From PALSA-968 sp964387075 (lineage in GTDB: Bacteria > Bacteroidota > Bacteroidia > B-17B0 > Aurantibacillaceae), in NCBI GenBank assembly GCA_964387075.1, contig CAYLVB010000001.1, positions 124,001 through 188,000 of the forward strand: 64,000 nucleotides of DNA, written 5' to 3'. This document shows, in pieces, positions 60,250-64,000 of this stretch. Numbering within the stretch: position 1 is the stretch's first letter; each line of letters begins with the position of its first letter. A program made the position numbers and the translations under genes. The notes under the pieces are model-generated. The model saw only the letters and a list, made by a program, of their open reading frames with translations. It did no database searches and was not told the DNA's origin.

Positions 60250-62052
60250 TCATATCTGCACCCCGATCACAAGCACGTCATCCACTTGTTCCAGCTCTCC
60301 TCTCCATTCTTCAATGGTCTTATCGAGCAAAGCTTTTTGTCTTTCAATAGGCTCTTTGCTGGTTTTTAACAGCAATTCACGGAAATTACCGGCCATGAAT
60401 TTTTTTCCTTTCGGTCCGCCAAACTGGTCAGCGTATCCATCCGAGAAAATATAGAACGTATCGCCGCGCTGCAACTGGATCACATTATTGGTATAGGTCT
60501 TTATTTCGTCGTCGGGCCTCAGGCCTATCGGGAACTTATCGGCTTTGTACTGCGTGATCGTGTTTCCGCGCACCAGGTATAAAGGATTGAAGGCGCCGGC
60601 AAACTGCATCTCCATTTTTTCATAATCCACGATGCACATGCTCATGTCCATGCCGTCCTTGGTTTGCTGTGAGTAATCCTCTCCGCTTGCTTTAGCGTGA
60701 AGGGTCTTCACTACGCCTTTGCTCATCTTATCCATGATCACGGATGGAGGAAGGTCCTTCTCTCCGGCGTTGTTGAGGATCTCCTTCAGCAGGTTATAAC
60801 CTACAATGCTCATAAAAGCGCCCGGAACACCATGCCCGGTACAATCAACCGCGGCCACATAGGATTTATTATTTCGATGATCTACCCAATAGAAATCGCC
60901 GCTAACGATATCTTTTGGTTTAAAGAGCACAAATGATTTCGGTAAGTGTTTTTTTACTACCGCGTCGGGCGGTAAGATCGCGTCCTGCAATCGTTTCGCG
61001 TAGCGGATACTATCGGTAACGTGCTTGTAAATGATCTCCAGTTCGTGGTTCTTCTGTTCGATCTCTTTTTTCTGAGCCACCACCTGCTCGGTACGCTCAA
61101 TAACTTTATGTTCGAGCACACGCTCGTTCTCCGCCAGGTCGGTTCTCATCTTCAGGAGCGCGTGCCCTAAATTATCCTGTTCGCTCAAAGGGCGATAGTA
61201 CGATTCGAAGTTGCCGCTACCCACCTGCCGTGCAAACTCGGTGGTTTGCTCCAGCGACTCCACAAGGCCGTTCAGCGCCACGTTCATATCCCCAATCTCA
61301 TCCGAACGGTATTCAATGCGGTCCTTCGGAAGCACTCCGTAACTCATATCCTGCAAAATGTTCTTCAGCTTGCGCACCGGCTTCACAATGGTTCGCACGG
61401 TAAAGATGGCGGTAAGCAATCCGCCTATCACCAATACAATTCCAAGCCACTTCACAACCTGCATCAGGAGGTTGAACGATTTGAACATGGCATTGGTCAC
61501 ATCGCGCGCGTTCCTCTTTTGCGAGTCGATAAGATCGTCGAGCTCTTTGTAGATCACTTTCAATTGATCGTCTACCTCTTCAAGCGCAAGGCGCACGGTA
61601 AAAAGGGTTCCCGCGTCGTCGTATACCGCAAAAGAATTGAGCTGCGACATGATCTCGTTGTGGTAGTGGCTGAATAATTTGTCGGTAAGCGCAAAGATCG
61701 ATTTAATGCTCTCTTTCTCATCCTTGGTCCAATTCACCGAAAGGCTATCGATCTGGGCTTTGGTTATCGGGTATTTTGCCTTTATCAGTTCCCGCAGTTC
61801 TTTTTTGAAAGGATCGTCGTCGGGGCTCTGCACGTGAAACCATTTGGTGATGAGGATCTGCGAACGCTGCAATTTCAGATGAAAGGTTTCAAGAGCGGCC
61901 ACACTCGGTGTTACAACCTGAACTACCTGGTCGGTCTTTTTTTTGCTCTCGGCAATCGTAACATTGGTATAGATGAAGGCCAGCACTACGAACAAAAGCA
62001 CGATACCGAAGCCGGCCCCAATCTTTCTTCCTATGGTAAATTTAAAGCCCAT
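60250..62052 (-). CDS. Membrane-bound SpoIIE-type PP2C phosphatase with HAMP domain
   Basis: A 600-residue sensor protein. Two membrane helices (about 12-32 and 200-220) enclose a helical periplasmic domain of 4HB_MCP type; then HAMP (about 221-274, VKPVRKLKNILQDM), a coiled coil (about 305-345, NERVLEHKVIERTEQVVAQK) and a SpoIIE/PP2C phosphatase domain (375-600) with metal-binding motifs SGDFYWVDH (384-392), AVDCTGHGVPGAFMS (401-415), DGYADQFGG and EQVDDVLVIGVQI. Such enzymes dephosphorylate anti-anti-sigma (STAS) proteins or related switches. No STAS gene is beside it. It is the third gene of a unit with YfiR-like and TPR genes; its ATG overlaps the preceding stop (TAATG). Confidence 0.92.
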   Translation of the reverse strand: MGFKFTIGRKIGAGFGIVLLFVVLAFIYTNVTIAESKKKTDQVVQVVTPSVAALETFHLKLQRSQILITKWFHVQSPDDDPFKKELRELIKAKYPITKAQIDSLSVNWTKDEKESIKSIFALTDKLFSHYHNEIMSQLNSFAVYDDAGTLFTVRLALEEVDDQLKVIYKELDDLIDSQKRNARDVTNAMFKSFNLLMQVVKWLGIVLVIGGLLTAIFTVRTIVKPVRKLKNILQDMSYGVLPKDRIEYRSDEIGDMNVALNGLVESLEQTTEFARQVGSGNFESYYRPLSEQDNLGHALLKMRTDLAENERVLEHKVIERTEQVVAQKKEIEQKNHELEIIYKHVTDSIRYAKRLQDAILPPDAVVKKHLPKSFVLFKPKDIVSGDFYWVDHRNNKSYVAAVDCTGHGVPGAFMSIVGYNLLKEILNNAGEKDLPPSVIMDKMSKGVVKTLHAKASGEDYSQQTKDGMDMSMCIVDYEKMEMQFAGAFNPLYLVRGNTITQYKADKFPIGLRPDDEIKTYTNNVIQLQRGDTFYIFSDGYADQFGGPKGKKFMAGNFRELLLKTSKEPIERQKALLDKTIEEWRGELEQVDDVLVIGVQI

Positions 62053-62939
62053 TACTGCTTGTTCAGTTCCTCCAGTTTCTTTTTGAACTCATTGTGCTTT
62101 TCGGTCTCGTTCAATAGATAGTAAATACCCGCAAGGGCTTCCACAACCACTTTATCGTCCGGTTTAAGCGCGTGCGCTTTGAGGCAGTAGGAAAGTGCCT
62201 GTTTGCCAAGTTTCACCGAACGGTCCTGGTAAAGCGGTAACTCTTCCAGCGACACATCCGCATCCATTTTGTTGATGATCTCCACGGCCTGGTTGTAATA
62301 CAGCAATCCTAGGTTCTTGTTCACCAGGAAAGAGGAGCTGTCTATGTCGTGCGCTTTGAAGAGATACACTTTCGCAAGGTCGAGCGTATTCTTGCGGTTG
62401 GCCACTTCGTATTCTTTTTCGAACATGGAACCAACGGTGAGGAATACTTCGTAGTTATAAAGACGATCATTGAAACCGGGGTCAAGATATTTGGTGATGG
62501 CCACAAAGTTTGCAGCGTTGTTCAATGACACCTGGTACTGTGTGGTATCAAGTGTCTTGTTAATGTCGTTGTGATAGGTGGAGGCAATGTATTTCATTCC
62601 TTTCAGAATACCCTCTTTCTGAGGGTTCTTACTGTTGGTGTCTAAAGCAAGTGCCCGTTTGAAGAATTCAATGGACTGATCGCGGTAAGCGGAGGTGGCC
62701 TTGTCGGATTCACGGGTTTTGTAAAGATCTTTATAAATGAATCCACGCACCATCCACACGTTGTAATCGTTCTTCGTATCCTCGTGAAGCGCCGCGGCGT
62801 CAATGCTCGTTTTGGCTGAATCCAATTGCTTATCGCGGTACTGTTCAAGCGCTCTCTCCAGCTTACTGAATTGGGCAAAGCCCTTCATGCCCGCCAGTAA
62901 CAGCAGGAATGCAAAGCTTATATGTTTTATTGCCCTCAT
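62052..62939 (-). CDS. Exported TPR-like helical-repeat protein
   Basis: The 295-residue protein has a signal peptide (1-22, LLLLAGMKGFAQF) and helical pairs in the TPR manner: LERALEQYRDKQLDSAKTSI, YRDQSIEFFKRALALDTNSK, LAKVYLFKAHDIDSSSFLVN and GKQALSYCLKAHALKPDDKV. Such proteins serve as docking scaffolds. It is coupled on both sides: its start overlaps the YfiR stop (TGATG) and its stop overlaps the phosphatase start (TAATG), so it is made in fixed ratio with both and probably works between them in the periplasm. Confidence 0.82.
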   Translation of the reverse strand: MRAIKHISFAFLLLLAGMKGFAQFSKLERALEQYRDKQLDSAKTSIDAAALHEDTKNDYNVWMVRGFIYKDLYKTRESDKATSAYRDQSIEFFKRALALDTNSKNPQKEGILKGMKYIASTYHNDINKTLDTTQYQVSLNNAANFVAITKYLDPGFNDRLYNYEVFLTVGSMFEKEYEVANRKNTLDLAKVYLFKAHDIDSSSFLVNKNLGLLYYNQAVEIINKMDADVSLEELPLYQDRSVKLGKQALSYCLKAHALKPDDKVVVEALAGIYYLLNETEKHNEFKKKLEELNKQ

Positions 62940-63472
62940 CAGTTATACACGCTTACGGCCAGTTTCTCGAGACTCGACCCAATGGTGAGTCCTGCCTTGG
63001 AGGCCGCGGATTTATTCAGTTCAAATTTTTGTTTGTTCTCTTCCACCACGAAATTGATGGTGGCACCTACCTTGGCAAGCCCTTGTTTTTCAGTGATGAT
63101 CAATGTGCCTTTTCCTTTGAATTTGGAAACGGCATCATTGAGCTGCGAAGATTTGTCGGGAGTGATGAAAAGGATGTTGGTCTTTCCTACATCCTTCACA
63201 TTCTGCTGGTTCTGTATGGATAATTTGCGGGCGCCGACCGACTTGGTGGCCGCGATCTTGTTCAATTCGTTCAATAGCCCGGTGTTCTCGCCCACTACGG
63301 TGATCACGAAATTACCTTCGCCACCGGGCCAATCAAAATACTTGGTAAAACCGTACAGGAAAGTGGCCTTGATCTTGGCCTGGGTGTCGTCTTTCTGAAA
63401 ATACGCGTATTCAACCAGATCGGTTGATAAGGCCAGGAAAGTAACAAGAAATAAGAATATGATCCTGCGCAT
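62939..63472 (-). CDS. YfiR-family (DUF4154) periplasmic protein
   Basis: The 177-residue protein (signal peptide about 1-23) matches the YfiR/HmsC-type DUF4154 family: IKATFLYGFTKYFDWPGGEG, NFVITVVGENTGLLNELNKI, KTNILFITPDKSSQLNDA, GKGTLIITEKQGLAKVGATI, NFVVEENKQKFELNKSAASK. In Pseudomonas YfiR is a periplasmic inhibitor of the diguanylate cyclase YfiN, freed by redox or envelope stress. Here no cyclase is present; instead the operon has a TPR protein and a HAMP-SpoIIE phosphatase, so it may control that protein. The cysteines of YfiR are not apparent here. Confidence 0.85.
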   Translation of the reverse strand: MRRIIFLFLVTFLALSTDLVEYAYFQKDDTQAKIKATFLYGFTKYFDWPGGEGNFVITVVGENTGLLNELNKIAATKSVGARKLSIQNQQNVKDVGKTNILFITPDKSSQLNDAVSKFKGKGTLIITEKQGLAKVGATINFVVEENKQKFELNKSAASKAGLTIGSSLEKLAVSVYN

Positions 63473-63528
63473 ATACGCCCCTTACACCAAATTTAATGCC
63501 CTAAATATACGAATAAGTTTTTTGAGGT

Positions 63529-64000
63529 TTAAAAGCCTGCAGAAAAGCCCAGATAAGGGAAAACAAAGGCCTTGTTCACACTCTGACTTACATTGCCAAT
63601 TGCCTGAATACCAAATACAAAAGATAGTTTTTCCCTACCAACCGTTCGGATAGCGGCCGAGGCTGTATAAATGGAGATATTAGGGAAGGCAAAGGCCTCG
63701 CCGGCGAAGCAGGTTTTGGGTCCCAAGGGGCTCAACAGGGCCACCCCTGCAAAAGGACTTGTAAACCGGAGGTAATAATTGCCCGGGATAGACGGGCGTC
63801 CCCTCCCGCCTCTTCGGGACTGTATCCAATATTCGAGGTCGGCAAATCCCACAAAAAGTGTGTAATTCTTTACTTCGTTGCCAAAAGTGATCTTGCCAAC
63901 ACCACCTATACCATACGTTTTGGGCCCAAGATACATCAGGCTACCCGCGGCGCCTTCAAAGCCGAGATGAATTTGCGGTGTGATCGCGAAATTTCCTTTA
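63529..64000 (-). CDS. Outer-membrane beta-barrel protein, C-terminal part (partial at window edge)
   Basis: Only the C-terminal 156 codons are visible; the frame is open to the right edge. The sequence alternates hydrophobic and polar residues as in barrel strands: GKITFGNEVKNYTLFVGF, YYLRFTSPFAGVALLSPLGP, KLSFVFGIQAIGNVSQSV and ends FVFPYLGFSAGF with a terminal Phe, the mark of many outer-membrane proteins. No specific family can be named. A Gly/Arg-rich loop (QSRRGGRGRPSIPG) may be an extracellular or periplasmic turn. Confidence 0.55.
   Translation of the reverse strand, partial: KGNFAITPQIHLGFEGAAGSLMYLGPKTYGIGGVGKITFGNEVKNYTLFVGFADLEYWIQSRRGGRGRPSIPGNYYLRFTSPFAGVALLSPLGPKTCFAGEAFAFPNISIYTASAAIRTVGREKLSFVFGIQAIGNVSQSVNKAFVFPYLGFSAGF

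Overview
The window comes from a member of the Bacteroidota (Bacteroidetes), most likely an environmental Flavobacteriia- or Sphingobacteriia-like bacterium; genus cannot be fixed from the sequence alone. The signs are several type IX secretion (T9SS) cargo proteins with type A or type B C-terminal sorting domains, a PorP/SprF-family partner, little Shine-Dalgarno sequence, and promoters of the Bacteroidota form TTTG-N17-19-TAnnTTTG. tRNA-Ser, rplM-rpsI-rpsB-tsf, lysS, pckA, rocD and kbl show that this is chromosome.

Layout. 0-8 kb: the start of a large secreted protein, a class A beta-lactamase-like serine hydrolase, a fatty-acid desaturase with a coupled small membrane protein, a lipid A-type acyltransferase, a LytTR response regulator, and a sensory group (single PAS protein, then two tandem MEDS proteins and a PAS protein). 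8-19.8 kb: tRNA-Ser(GGA), an M43 metalloprotease, kbl, a polyprenol-kinase-like membrane protein, an M1 peptidase, a 1253-residue PKD protein with a gliding-type C-terminus, and an MFS transporter. 19.8-27.3 kb: rocD, rhomboid protease, lysS, porin and a membrane-anchored TPR protein. 27.4-44 kb: a 5182-residue surface protein made of about 46 tandem Ig/PKD-like domains, followed 4 bp later by its PorP/SprF-type partner. 44-50.4 kb: small secreted proteins and lipoproteins, a T9SS-secreted RIFT-barrel-like protein, a DUF559 endonuclease-like gene behind a 329-bp element with inverted ends, a STAS-like protein and a broken OmpA fragment. 50.4-64 kb: the ribosomal operon with tsf, pckA, a duplicated-domain lipoprotein, M32 and M14 carboxypeptidases, a YfiR-TPR-SpoIIE phosphatase operon with overlapping stop and start codons, and the C-terminal end of an outer-membrane protein.

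How the genes fit together. The window combines housekeeping genes with a cell-surface and secretion programme. At least five proteins carry T9SS-type C-termini (M43, M14 and RIFT-barrel proteins with type A; the 1253- and 5182-residue proteins with type B), and the PorP/SprF gene is placed to help export or anchor the giant protein, as SprF does for SprB in gliding Flavobacteria. Envelope lipid enzymes, many lipoproteins and signalling proteins without obvious effectors make up the rest.

The least explained material is (i) a cysteine-elbow, glutamine-amidotransferase-like domain inside the giant surface protein, (ii) intergenic elements built from inverted pairs of hairpin units whose inner ends carry TGACA, the largest lying directly upstream of the DUF559 gene, and (iii) the MEDS-MEDS-PAS trio, which has sensor domains but no visible output. 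All functional statements rest on motif recognition by eye; no database search was run.
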